Position numbers and translations under genes: made by a program. Positions 1 to 7,022 of a stretch of 34,627 bases of DNA are shown piece after piece. The notes below the pieces were generated by a model. The model saw only the letters and a list, made by a program, of their open reading frames with translations. It was not told where the DNA came from and ran no database searches. The DNA comes from Acidovorax sp. (GTDB taxonomy: Bacteria; Pseudomonadota; Gammaproteobacteria; Burkholderiales; Burkholderiaceae_C), in contig JADMJR010000220.1 of assembly GCA_018780365.1 (NCBI GenBank), positions 1 through 34,627 on the forward strand, given 5' to 3'. How positions within the stretch are numbered: position 1 is the stretch's first letter; each line of letters opens with the position of its first letter.

Positions 1-1576
1 CGGGGCCGTCGCCACCGCCGGGCTGGCGGCCGTGGCCTGCGGGGTACATGTCGAAATAGCTCGACAGGTAGCGGCTGCCATCCTTGTCGCCCCACAGGTA
101 GAGAGGCATCGACGGAATCGGCTGCGCACACACCAGCTCGCCCACTTCGTCCTTCACCGGCAAACCCTGGGCGTTCCACGACTCCACGGCCGCGCCCAGC
201 ATGCGGCACTGCATCTCGCCGGGCACCTGGGGCATCTCGCGGTGGCCGCCGATGAAAGCCCCACAGAAATCCGTGCCGCCCGAGATGTTGTTCCACCAGA
301 TGCCGGATGTGCCCAGCGCCTCGAACTGCGCCGTACCCCACTCCTGCACCTCGGGCGACAGCGGCGAGCCGGTCGTGCCCAACGCGCGGATGCGCGTGAG
401 GTCGCCGTAGTCAGCCAGCGCGATGCCCGCCTTCATGCAGTTGGCAAAAAACGCCGCACCTGCGCCGAAGAAGGTCACGCCCGTTTCGGCCGCAAAACGC
501 CACAGCACGCCCCAGTCCGGCTTCTCTTTGCTGCCGCCGGGGTTGCCGTCAAAGATCACGCAGGTGGTGCCCGAGAGCAGGCCGCTCATCTGCGCGTTCC
601 ACATCACCCAGCCGGTGGAGCTGTACCAGTGGTAGCGCTCGCCAAAGCTGTTGGGCTCGTAGCTGCAGCCGATGTCGTTGTGCAGCACCTTGAGCTGCAG
701 CGCCACCAGCACCGTGCCGCCGTGGCCATGCACGATGGGCTTCGGTAACCCGGTGGTGCCGCTGGAATAGACGATCCACAGCGGGTGGTCAAACGGCAGC
801 CACATCGGCTCAAAGGCCGTGGTTTCAGCATCATTTCGGGCTGTAGCGCTTATCCAGTCTGCCCAACCAGCTATCGAAACAGAAGCATCCAGGTTGCCCA
901 GCAGCACGGTGTGCCGCAGGCTGGGCAGGGCCTCGCGCAGTTCTGCCAACACGGCAGTGCGGTCGTGGTCGCGGCCACCGTAGCTCACGCCATCCACGCC
1001 GATCAGCACCTTGGGCTCGATCTGGCGGAAGCGGTCGAGCACCGCATGCGTGCCCATGTCGGGCGCGCAGATGCTCCACACGCCGCCGATGCTCACCGTG
1101 GCCAGGAAGGCGACCATGGCCTCGGGCACGTTGGGCAGATACGCGGCCACGCGGTCGCCGGGCACCACGCCCTGGGCCTTGAGGTGCAGCGCCAGCGACG
1201 CGACCTGGCGGCGCAGCGCGGGCCAGCTCAGCTCACGGTGGTTGCCTTTTTCATTGCGGCTGATGATGGCGGGTTGGCCGGCGGCGTGCGCCGCATCCAC
1301 ATGCCGCAGCGCCTGGCGCGCGTAGTTGACCTGGGCGCCGGGGAACCACACCGCGCCGGGCATGGTGTTCTGGCCCAGCACGGCGGTGTGGGGCGTGGGC
1401 GATTCGAGTTGGAAGTAGTCCCACACGCTTTGCCAAAAAGCATCCAGCTCGGTGGTGGACCAGCGCCACAGCGCGTCGTAGCTGTCGAACTGCAGGCCGC
1501 GCGCATCGCGCAGCCAGTCCTGGTACAGACGGATCTGCGGGATGAAGGGCGGGGTGGGGGGTGTGGTTGTCTCCAT
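1..1576 (-). CDS. aacS: Acetoacetyl-CoA synthetase (acetoacetate-CoA ligase), 3' end cut by window edge
   Basis: Activates acetoacetate to acetoacetyl-CoA with ATP and CoA in the cytoplasm, feeding ketone-body or PHB-derived carbon into central metabolism. The reading frame stays open from the ATG at 1576 to the left edge, giving about 525 residues; the family is usually about 650, so the C-terminal adenylation subdomain is missing. Visible are the family N-terminus (WSTTELDAFW near residue 39), the DGVSYGGRDHDR block near 195, the AMP-binding P-loop YSSGTTGLPKPIVHGHGG at about 270-287, and the GSGG-like NNISGGTDFCG region. No good Shine-Dalgarno precedes the start, but the only nearby upstream ATG is out of frame. 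Residues about 229-251 are encoded by a copy of the interspersed repeat described separately. Identification is strong from the ANL-family motifs together with acetoacetate-ligase-specific blocks. Confidence 0.93.
   Translation of the reverse strand, partial: METTTPPTPPFIPQIRLYQDWLRDARGLQFDSYDALWRWSTTELDAFWQSVWDYFQLESPTPHTAVLGQNTMPGAVWFPGAQVNYARQALRHVDAAHAAGQPAIISRNEKGNHRELSWPALRRQVASLALHLKAQGVVPGDRVAAYLPNVPEAMVAFLATVSIGGVWSICAPDMGTHAVLDRFRQIEPKVLIGVDGVSYGGRDHDRTAVLAELREALPSLRHTVLLGNLDASVSIAGWADWISATARNDAETTAFEPMWLPFDHPLWIVYSSGTTGLPKPIVHGHGGTVLVALQLKVLHNDIGCSYEPNSFGERYHWYSSTGWVMWNAQMSGLLSGTTCVIFDGNPGGSKEKPDWGVLWRFAAETGVTFFGAGAAFFANCMKAGIALADYGDLTRIRALGTTGSPLSPEVQEWGTAQFEALGTSGIWWNNISGGTDFCGAFIGGHREMPQVPGEMQCRMLGAAVESWNAQGLPVKDEVGELVCAQPIPSMPLYLWGDKDGSRYLSSYFDMYPAGHGRQPGGGDGP
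823..888 (-). repeat. GATAGCT-type interspersed repeat lying inside aacS
   Basis: Read on the minus strand, this stretch has GATAGCTG, then GGATAAGCGCT about 15 nt later, then an AAATG end. This is the same layout as the intergenic GATAGCT elements at 12166, 13955, 14836 and 29061. Here it stays in frame within the acetoacetyl-CoA synthetase gene and encodes a low-information linker (SVSIAGWADWISATA) just before the catalytic core. Confidence 0.45.
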
Positions 1577-2120
1577 GGCGACGCAGCGTACCAGCGCCCC
1601 CGCGCGCTGACCATGCCGGGCCGTCTCCGAATTGACAGCATGCATAGCATCCCTGGGCTTGACTGCGGTATTGCGCCGCGCCCCGCGTGGGCATTGCCTA
1701 CACTGCCGGCCTTCCTCGTTCTGCGCACGGCGCAGAGTTTTGTTTTCTTCTTCTTTCTTGCCCTTCCCCGCCTTGCCGCGCCACCGCTGCGCGCATCGGC
1801 ACCGGGCCACGCCACGGCAGGGTGCGCAGCCAGCGCGCCCGGCAGGCACACACCATGTGCCGGGCGCGGCCCGCCCCCCGCGATGTACCGGCGGGTGCAG
1901 TGGCCCTGCGGCCCTGCCCGCGCCGTCCCTCTCTGGCCCCGTTCGTGTGCCGTCTGCGCAGGCGCGGCGGCTTGTGCTGCGCCGCTTTTTCGGGCCTCAT
2001 CGCCCCGTGGGCAAGCAGGCATGCAGGCACGCAGGTGTGCGGGTGCGTTCGCGCACTGCGGCACCGCTGCGCTGGGTACGGTGGGTACATCCCCTTTTCC
2101 GATTGTCAGAAAGGTGATCC
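1577..2120. other. 544-nt gap between divergent aacS and the BCCT gene
   Basis: Several open frames cross this stretch on both strands, but they are rich in Arg, Pro and Ala, overlap one another and resemble no family I recognise, so I call no gene. It should hold the promoters of the two divergent neighbours. The only clear structure is the hairpin at 1720-1736. A ribosome site (AGAAAGGTGAT) precedes the BCCT start at its right end. Confidence 0.5.
1720..1750 (+). terminator. Terminator-like hairpin in the BCCT leader
   Basis: TCTGCGC-ACG-GCGCAGA is a perfect 7-bp stem with a 3-nt loop, followed by GTTTTGTTTTC and further pyrimidines on the plus strand. It lies 370 nt upstream of the carrier gene with no recognisable gene ahead of it. 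It could end antisense or leader transcription, or act as an attenuator. Confidence 0.45.
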
Positions 2121-3650
2121 ATGGAACTTCTCATCTCGGCGGGCCTGATCCTCGCCATCGTGCTCTGGGGCGTTGTTGCCCCGGACGCCCTGGGCGCGGT
2201 GTTCGACACGGCGCTGGCCGCCATCACGCGCAACTTCGGCTGGCTCTACCTGTGGGTGGTGCTGGGCCTGGTGGTGATGGCGCTGGTGCTGGCGTTCAGC
2301 CGCTATGGCGACCTGAAGCTGGGCCAGGAAGACGACGAGCCCGAGTTCTCCATCGGCGCCTGGTTTGCCATGCTGTTTGCGGCGGGCATGGGCATCGGCC
2401 TGGTGTTCTGGGGCGTGGCCGAGCCCATCTCGCACTACGGCACGCCGCCGCCCGGCGTGGTGCCGCGCACGCCCGAGGCCGCCAACGCCGCCATGCGCTA
2501 CAGCTTCTTCCACTGGGGGCTGCACCCCTGGGCGGTGTACAGCATCGTGGCGCTGGCGATTGCGTTTTTCCAGTTCCGCAAAGGCGGCTCGGCGCTGGCC
2601 AGCACGGCGGTGTTGGCCCTGCCCTGGGCGCCGCTGCAGCGCATCGGCCCGGCGGTCAACATCCTGGCCGTGATCGCCACCGCGTTTGGTGTAGCGGCCT
2701 CGCTGGGCATGGGGGCGCTGCAGATCAACAGCGGGCTGCACACCGTGCTGGGCGTGCCGGTGGGCGCGGCCTGGCAGGTGGGCATCATCGTGGTGACCAC
2801 GGCGCTGTTCCTCATTTCGGCGGTGTCGGGCCTGGGGCGTGGCATCAAGTGGCTGTCCACCTTCAACCTGCTGGTGGCGGCGCTGCTGGCGCTGGCGGTG
2901 TTTGTGCTCGGGCCCACGGTGGTCATCATCGACACCTTCACCAACACGCTGGGCAGCTACCTGAGCGACTTCGTGCGCATGAGCCTGCGCATGACGCCCT
3001 TCCGCGACAGCAGCTGGGTGGGCAACTGGACGGTGTTCTACTGGGCCTGGTGGGTGAGCTGGTCGCCGTTTGTGGGCCTGTTCATTGCGCGGGTCTCGCG
3101 CGGGCGCACCATCCGCGAGTTCATCCTGGGCACGGTGCTGGCGCCCACGCTGGCGGCGTTCGTGTGGTTCTCGGTGTTCGGCGGCGCGGCGCTGCACCTG
3201 CAGATCATGCAGGGCGTGCCCCTGGCGGATGCGGTGAATGCCGATGTCTCCACCGCGCTGTTCGCCATGTTCCACGCCCTGCCCTGGGGGGCGGTGATGT
3301 CGGGGGTGGCCACCGTGCTGGTGCTGGTGTTCTTCGTGACCTCGGGCGACTCGGCCACGCTGGTGCTGGGCATGATGAGCACCGGCGGGCAAGAGAACCC
3401 CTCGGCACGCGTCAAGGTCGTCTGGGGCCTGCTGATCTCGGGCATTGCCATCAGCCTGCTGCTGGCCGGCGGCGTGAAGGCGGTGCAGACCGCCACCATC
3501 GTGTTCGCGCTGCCCTTCACCGCCGTCATCCTGCTCATGGCGCTGGCGCTGTGGCGCGGCGTGAAGGCCGACTGGGAGGCCGAGGACCGCCGCGACCGCG
3601 CCCTGCGCCGCCGCCTGCGCGAGATGGTGGGGCCGCCCCCGCAGCCCTAG
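2121..3650 (+). CDS. BCCT-family (betaine/choline/carnitine) secondary transporter
   Basis: Inner-membrane carrier that imports trimethylammonium compounds such as glycine betaine or choline, usually driven by sodium or proton gradients, for osmoprotection or catabolism. The 509-residue product has about 12 hydrophobic segments. It carries the glycine stretch GMGIG (89-93) in FAAGMGIGLVFWGVAEPISH and the aromatic helix-8 signature from W303 to about F334 (WTVFYWAWWVSWSPFVGLF, then ARVSRGRTIREF). The GMGIG motif is that of sodium-coupled BetP-like members. There is no long charged C-terminal extension of the kind BetP uses to sense osmotic stress, so regulation may differ. A GGTGAT ribosome site precedes the ATG. 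Substrate cannot be read from sequence alone, and no choline dehydrogenase genes lie nearby. Confidence 0.93.
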   Translation: MELLISAGLILAIVLWGVVAPDALGAVFDTALAAITRNFGWLYLWVVLGLVVMALVLAFSRYGDLKLGQEDDEPEFSIGAWFAMLFAAGMGIGLVFWGVAEPISHYGTPPPGVVPRTPEAANAAMRYSFFHWGLHPWAVYSIVALAIAFFQFRKGGSALASTAVLALPWAPLQRIGPAVNILAVIATAFGVAASLGMGALQINSGLHTVLGVPVGAAWQVGIIVVTTALFLISAVSGLGRGIKWLSTFNLLVAALLALAVFVLGPTVVIIDTFTNTLGSYLSDFVRMSLRMTPFRDSSWVGNWTVFYWAWWVSWSPFVGLFIARVSRGRTIREFILGTVLAPTLAAFVWFSVFGGAALHLQIMQGVPLADAVNADVSTALFAMFHALPWGAVMSGVATVLVLVFFVTSGDSATLVLGMMSTGGQENPSARVKVVWGLLISGIAISLLLAGGVKAVQTATIVFALPFTAVILLMALALWRGVKADWEAEDRRDRALRRRLREMVGPPPQP

Positions 3651-3754
3651 GCCCGCAAGAAAGTGCGCGGTGCATGCGTCTATCATCCGCAGCCACACCC
3701 GCCGACACCCGCCGCCCTGCGCCCCTCGCCTCTCCTGTCCTTTCTTCGCGCCCC

Positions 3755-4192
3755 ATGCCAATGCCCCTGCTCATGTCCGCCTGGCCCGCCCTGGTGCTGC
3801 TGCTGCCCGCCCTGGTGCTGGTGTCGGCCATCGTTTTCCTGGCCAAGGGCAACCGCCGGGCGTTTGCGCAGCTGCTGGCCCTGGCAGCGTGTTTTCTGAT
3901 CGGCGCGCTGCTCATGGAATTTTTCACCTTCATGGGCGCACTCATGGCCCGCTCGGGCAGCCAGCACACCACACCCGAGGTGGGCACGGGCACACGCCAG
4001 CTGCTGGCGACCATCGCCAACCCCCGCTCCATCACCGCGCCCCCGCTGTCACTGGCCGCCTTTGCCGCGTACAGCATCCCCGCGTCTTACCTGTGGCTGC
4101 TGGTGACCTGGGGGCTGCACCTGCGCGGCAAAAAGGCGGGCCCGGCCAAGAAGAAACCGGCCAAGGGCCCGCGCAAGGCGGCCAAGGACTGA
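3755..4192 (+). CDS. Small three-helix membrane protein with a lysine-rich tail, unknown function
   Basis: I do not recognise a family. The product of up to 145 residues has three hydrophobic segments (about 10-30, 40-63 and 100-122), a loop rich in Ser, Thr and Gly between the second and third, and a strongly basic C-terminus (KKAGPAKKKPAKGPRKAAKD). The tail could bind nucleic acid or acidic lipid on the cytoplasmic side; that is inference. In-frame ATGs at 3755, 3761 and 3773 are all possible and none has a clear ribosome site, so the start is uncertain by six codons. It lies about 100 nt after the BCCT stop in the same direction and could be co-transcribed. Confidence 0.65.
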   Translation: MPMPLLMSAWPALVLLLPALVLVSAIVFLAKGNRRAFAQLLALAACFLIGALLMEFFTFMGALMARSGSQHTTPEVGTGTRQLLATIANPRSITAPPLSLAAFAAYSIPASYLWLLVTWGLHLRGKKAGPAKKKPAKGPRKAAKD

Positions 4193-4268
4193 GCCAACCG
4201 AAGAACCCCGCCCACCACACCGGGTTCACCAAAATTTGAAGTTTTTAAGCCTCTGGCGCGCGGTGGTA

Positions 4269-4298
4269 TTGGATTATTAGCTATTAATTGCATAGCAA
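4269..4298 (+). promoter_or_regulatory. AT-rich promoter candidate upstream of the flavin hydroxylase
   Basis: A markedly AT-rich patch in an otherwise GC-rich gap contains TTGGAT and, 18 nt later, TAGCAA, a weak sigma-70-like pair. It includes TTAGCTATTAATTGC, which may be a degenerate copy of the GATAGCTA repeat, so the AT richness may come from the repeat and not from a promoter. Confidence 0.3.
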
Positions 4299-4405
4299 TC
4301 ATGCACACAGCCGCTTGACCCAGGGCAAAACCCGCCGCACAGGCCGCGCCCACAATGGCGGGCGCGCCAGACGCCTTGTCTGGCCTTGTTGGATTTCACC
4401 CCGCC

Positions 4406-5713
4406 ATGACCACCCCCCACCACAGCGACGTGCTCATCGTCGGCGCAGGCCCGGCGGGCCTGTCGCTGGCCATCTCCCTGGCCCAGGCCGGCTTCACCGC
4501 CACCGTGGTCGAGCAGCAGAGCGACAGCGCCCTGGCCCAGCCCGCGCCCGACGGCCGCGAGATCGCCCTCACCCACCCCAGCCGGGCCACGCTGCAGCGG
4601 CTGGGCAGCTGGGCCCATTTGGCCGACCACGAGGTGGGCCAGATCGCCGAGGCCCAGGTGCACGACGGCCCGCTGGGCCGCCACAGCGCGCTGCAGCTGA
4701 ACGCGGCCAGCGGCACACACAGCGGCGATACGGCGGCCCCCGGCGCCCTGGGCTTCATCGTGCCCAACCACGCGCTGCGCCGCACGGCCCACACCGTGGC
4801 CGCTTGCACGCCGGGCGTGCGCCTGCTCACCAGCACCCAGGTCACCCGCGTGGCCACGCTGCCCGGCCATGCCGAGCTGGACTGTGTGCCCACCGCCCCC
4901 GGCGACCACACCACACCCCAGCGCCTGACGGCCCCGCTGCTGGTGGCCGCCGACAGCCGCTTCTCGGCCACGCGCCGCCAGCTGGGCCTGGGCGCGCAGA
5001 TGACCGACTTTGGCCGCACCGTCATCGTCTGCCGCATGCGCCACACCCTGCCCCATGGCGGCGTGGCGCACGAGTGTTTTGGCTACGACCGCACCCTGGC
5101 CGTGCTGCCGCTGCCGGACGACCCCCAGGAGGGGCACGCGCTGTGCTCGGTGGTCGTCACCGCCGGTGCTGCCGACGCCGCCGCGCTGATGGCACAAAGC
5201 CCCGAAGCCTTTACTGCCCAGGTGCAGGCCCAGTTCAGCGACCGGCTGGGCCCCATGGCCCTGGTGGGCGAGCGTTATGCCTACCCGCTGGTCGCCGTGT
5301 ATGCCCAGCGTTTTGCGGGCCACCGCTGCGCGCTGCTGGGCGACGCCGCCGTGGGCATGCACCCCGTGACGGCCCATGGCTACAACCTGGGTCTGGCCGG
5401 GGTGGAGCGGCTCACGGCCGCTCTGGTCAGCGCCCGCCAACGCGGGCAGGACATTGGCAGCGCCGACGCCCTAGCCCTCTACGCCCAGGGCCACCACCGC
5501 CATGCCTGGCCCATCTACCAGGGCACCAACGCCATCGTGCGCCTGTACACCGACGCCCGCCCGGTGCCGCGCCTGCTGCGCCAGCTGGTGCTGCAGGGCG
5601 CGCGGCGCCTGCCGCCGCTGCAGGCGGCCATCGTGGGACAGCTGACGGGCCAGACCCCCGCGTGGATGCGCATGCTGGCGCCCGGACAAGCGGCGGGGCT
5701 ACGCAACGGCTAG
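4406..5713 (+). CDS. UbiH/UbiF/COQ6-family FAD monooxygenase, probably UbiM-type ubiquinone hydroxylase
   Basis: Class A flavoprotein hydroxylase expected to hydroxylate the aromatic ring of a ubiquinone precursor at the membrane, using NAD(P)H, FAD and O2. With the ATG at 4406 the product is 435 residues. It has the dinucleotide motif GAGPAG (13-18) with E36 closing the first beta-alpha-beta unit, the FAD-contacting DGREIALTHPS (49-59), and the second FAD motif LLGDAAVGMHPVTAHGYNLG around G312-D313. DGREIALTH and the GDAAVGMHPVTAHG form resemble, from memory, UbiM rather than UbiH or UbiF, but I cannot verify this. The frame extends upstream to 4355, but those residues add nothing to the fold and GAGPAG would sit unusually late. 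It appears monocistronic. Confidence 0.82.
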   Translation: MTTPHHSDVLIVGAGPAGLSLAISLAQAGFTATVVEQQSDSALAQPAPDGREIALTHPSRATLQRLGSWAHLADHEVGQIAEAQVHDGPLGRHSALQLNAASGTHSGDTAAPGALGFIVPNHALRRTAHTVAACTPGVRLLTSTQVTRVATLPGHAELDCVPTAPGDHTTPQRLTAPLLVAADSRFSATRRQLGLGAQMTDFGRTVIVCRMRHTLPHGGVAHECFGYDRTLAVLPLPDDPQEGHALCSVVVTAGAADAAALMAQSPEAFTAQVQAQFSDRLGPMALVGERYAYPLVAVYAQRFAGHRCALLGDAAVGMHPVTAHGYNLGLAGVERLTAALVSARQRGQDIGSADALALYAQGHHRHAWPIYQGTNAIVRLYTDARPVPRLLRQLVLQGARRLPPLQAAIVGQLTGQTPAWMRMLAPGQAAGLRNG

Positions 5714-5805
5714 CGGCCAGCGCCAAGCTCTACAGGCTTTCGGATAGTTGTCCCTCAACATTGAAGCGGACAGCTACTTTTCAGCTGCACAACCTCTGCC
5801 ATTGG

Positions 5806-5895
5806 CTCGTCCCAGGCCAGTGCTACCCGTGGAACTGGCTTTGCCAGGCCACGGGTGGCGCCCCCCTGCAGGGGAAGGCGCCAAAGGCGACTCAG
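5806..5895 (-). repeat. Post-stop repeat, copy 1 (CTGAGTCGCC...GCGCC family)
   Basis: Read on the minus strand it begins CTGAGTCGCCTTTGGCGCC 7 nt after the methyltransferase stop, continues with a CCCCTGCAGGGG palindrome and then a second inverted pair built on CCGTGGCCTGGC and CCAGTTCCACGG. It matches 31481-31573 along its length. Two nested hairpins directly after a stop codon suggest a role in termination or transcript end formation. Confidence 0.7.
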
Positions 5896-5902
5896 ATGGG
5901 CT

Positions 5903-6880
5903 TCAATCCGTCACCGCCAACGTGGCCACCCCATACACCGGCGCGCCCAGCCAGGGCCGCCACAGCACATCCAGCGCGATGCCCGCCCAGCCATAGCCCT
6001 CGGCCGCGCTCTGCTCGCGCAGCAGCCGCAGGCGCGGATGCACGGCAGCCAGCTCGGCCATGCGGCCCACGCCCCAGCAGAACTCGGCCCCCGTGGGCCC
6101 CACACTGGGGTGCCGGGCCGCATGGCCCACGGCCTGGCGCGTCAGCACGTCCAGCACCATGCGCGAGCCGGGGGGCGCACACTGCGCAAACTCGGCCAGG
6201 ATGGCCTGCACCTGCGCGGGCTGCAGGTACATGAGCACGCCCTCGCACACCAGCAGCACCGGCGGTGCGCCGCTGCGCGATGGCAGCCCCAGGCGCTGCC
6301 ACCAGCCAGGCTGGGTGAGGTCCACCTCGGCCTGCCGCGCGCGCGGGCCCCACACCGGCAACAACGGGCGGCGCAGCGCCATCACCTCGGGCAGGTCGGC
6401 ATCCAGCCACTGGTTGGCGTCCGTATCGAACCACTGGAAATGCTGCGTGAGCCCACAGCCCAGGTTGGCGCCCAGGCCCTGCGGGTGCGCCGCAAAAAAG
6501 GCACGCCCCGCATCCTGGATGGCGCGCGTGCGCCACAGCACATGGAACACCGTGGCCAGGTCGTCCAGCGTGGCATCCACATCGGCGCCCAGTCGCTCCA
6601 GCAGGCCCGCCGCCACGGCATCGCGGCAGTCCAGCCAGGGAAAGTAGCGCGCGCCCAGCGCCCTCGCCGCCAGCGGGATCAGCAGGGTGCTGGGCACAGG
6701 GTGCAGGTGGGCGCGCTGCAGCAGGCTGCTGGGGCGGCTGGGGCGGCTGGCCGGGGCCACACGCGGCACGGGGCTGCGCGGTGGCCGAACACGGCGTCGG
6801 GCGGGGGTCTGCGGCACGGGGCGTTCCTCCTGTGGCAGCAGGCGCCACGGTGGGGTGGGATGCAGTGAGGCCCGGGGCAC
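5903..6880 (-). CDS. Class I SAM-dependent methyltransferase, leucine carboxyl methyltransferase (LCMT) family
   Basis: Transfers a methyl group from S-adenosylmethionine; bacterial LCMT-like enzymes mostly have unknown acceptors, so no substrate is assigned. Visible are the family's RYFPWLDCRDAVAAGLL block, a glycine motif GLGANLGCGL for SAM binding, an acidic DLPEV segment, and LLVCEGVLMYLQPAQVQAIL, the typical LCMT post-motif. The product is 325 residues from the GTG at 6880. The first roughly 45 residues are rich in Arg and Pro and probably variable, so the true start may lie downstream. It is divergent from the Rhs gene and followed at once by a hairpin repeat. Confidence 0.85.
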   Translation of the reverse strand: MPRASLHPTPPWRLLPQEERPVPQTPARRRVRPPRSPVPRVAPASRPSRPSSLLQRAHLHPVPSTLLIPLAARALGARYFPWLDCRDAVAAGLLERLGADVDATLDDLATVFHVLWRTRAIQDAGRAFFAAHPQGLGANLGCGLTQHFQWFDTDANQWLDADLPEVMALRRPLLPVWGPRARQAEVDLTQPGWWQRLGLPSRSGAPPVLLVCEGVLMYLQPAQVQAILAEFAQCAPPGSRMVLDVLTRQAVGHAARHPSVGPTGAEFCWGVGRMAELAAVHPRLRLLREQSAAEGYGWAGIALDVLWRPWLGAPVYGVATLAVTD

Positions 6881-6965
6881 AGGCCTGCGCCATTGTGAAC
6901 GGATCGGGCGCGGTGCGGGTATCCGCAGCGTTACACGGGCTTACAACGCAGCAGGCCTGAATCCC

Positions 6966-6994
6966 TTGCCCCGTGGCTGTGTGGTCCCTACAGT
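6966..6994 (+). promoter_or_regulatory. Sigma-70-like promoter for the Rhs gene
   Basis: TTGCCC (6966-6971) and TACAGT (6989-6994) are separated by exactly 17 nt, predicting a start near 7001. A GGGAGGGAAG ribosome site follows, then the ATG at 7023. Promoter, short leader and signal-peptide start fit together well. Confidence 0.55.
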
Positions 6995-7022
6995 CTGGCG
7001 CACCAAAGGGAGGGAAGAAAAA

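Noticed and set aside
1632-1660. TTGACA at 1632 as a -35 element for the BCCT gene
   Set aside because: No acceptable -10 sequence lies 16-18 nt downstream.
1632-2117. Several 130-160 codon frames in the aacS-BCCT gap
   Set aside because: Mutually overlapping on both strands, Arg/Pro/Ala-rich, without ribosome sites or recognisable domains.
2106-3761. A 551-codon frame antisense to the BCCT gene
   Set aside because: Composition dominated by Gln, His, Arg and Ala with no motif; the opposite strand has a full set of BCCT motifs.
785-4192. A 1135-codon open frame on the plus strand
   Set aside because: It crosses aacS antisense and the BCCT gene out of frame; the sequence is Arg/Gly/Ala/His-rich shadow coding caused by high GC. 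Only its last 145 codons, from 3755, read as a protein.
6687-7022. Upstream extension of the Rhs frame to 6687
   Set aside because: It overlaps the divergent methyltransferase and passes through the predicted promoter; the signal peptide and ribosome site fix the start at 7023.
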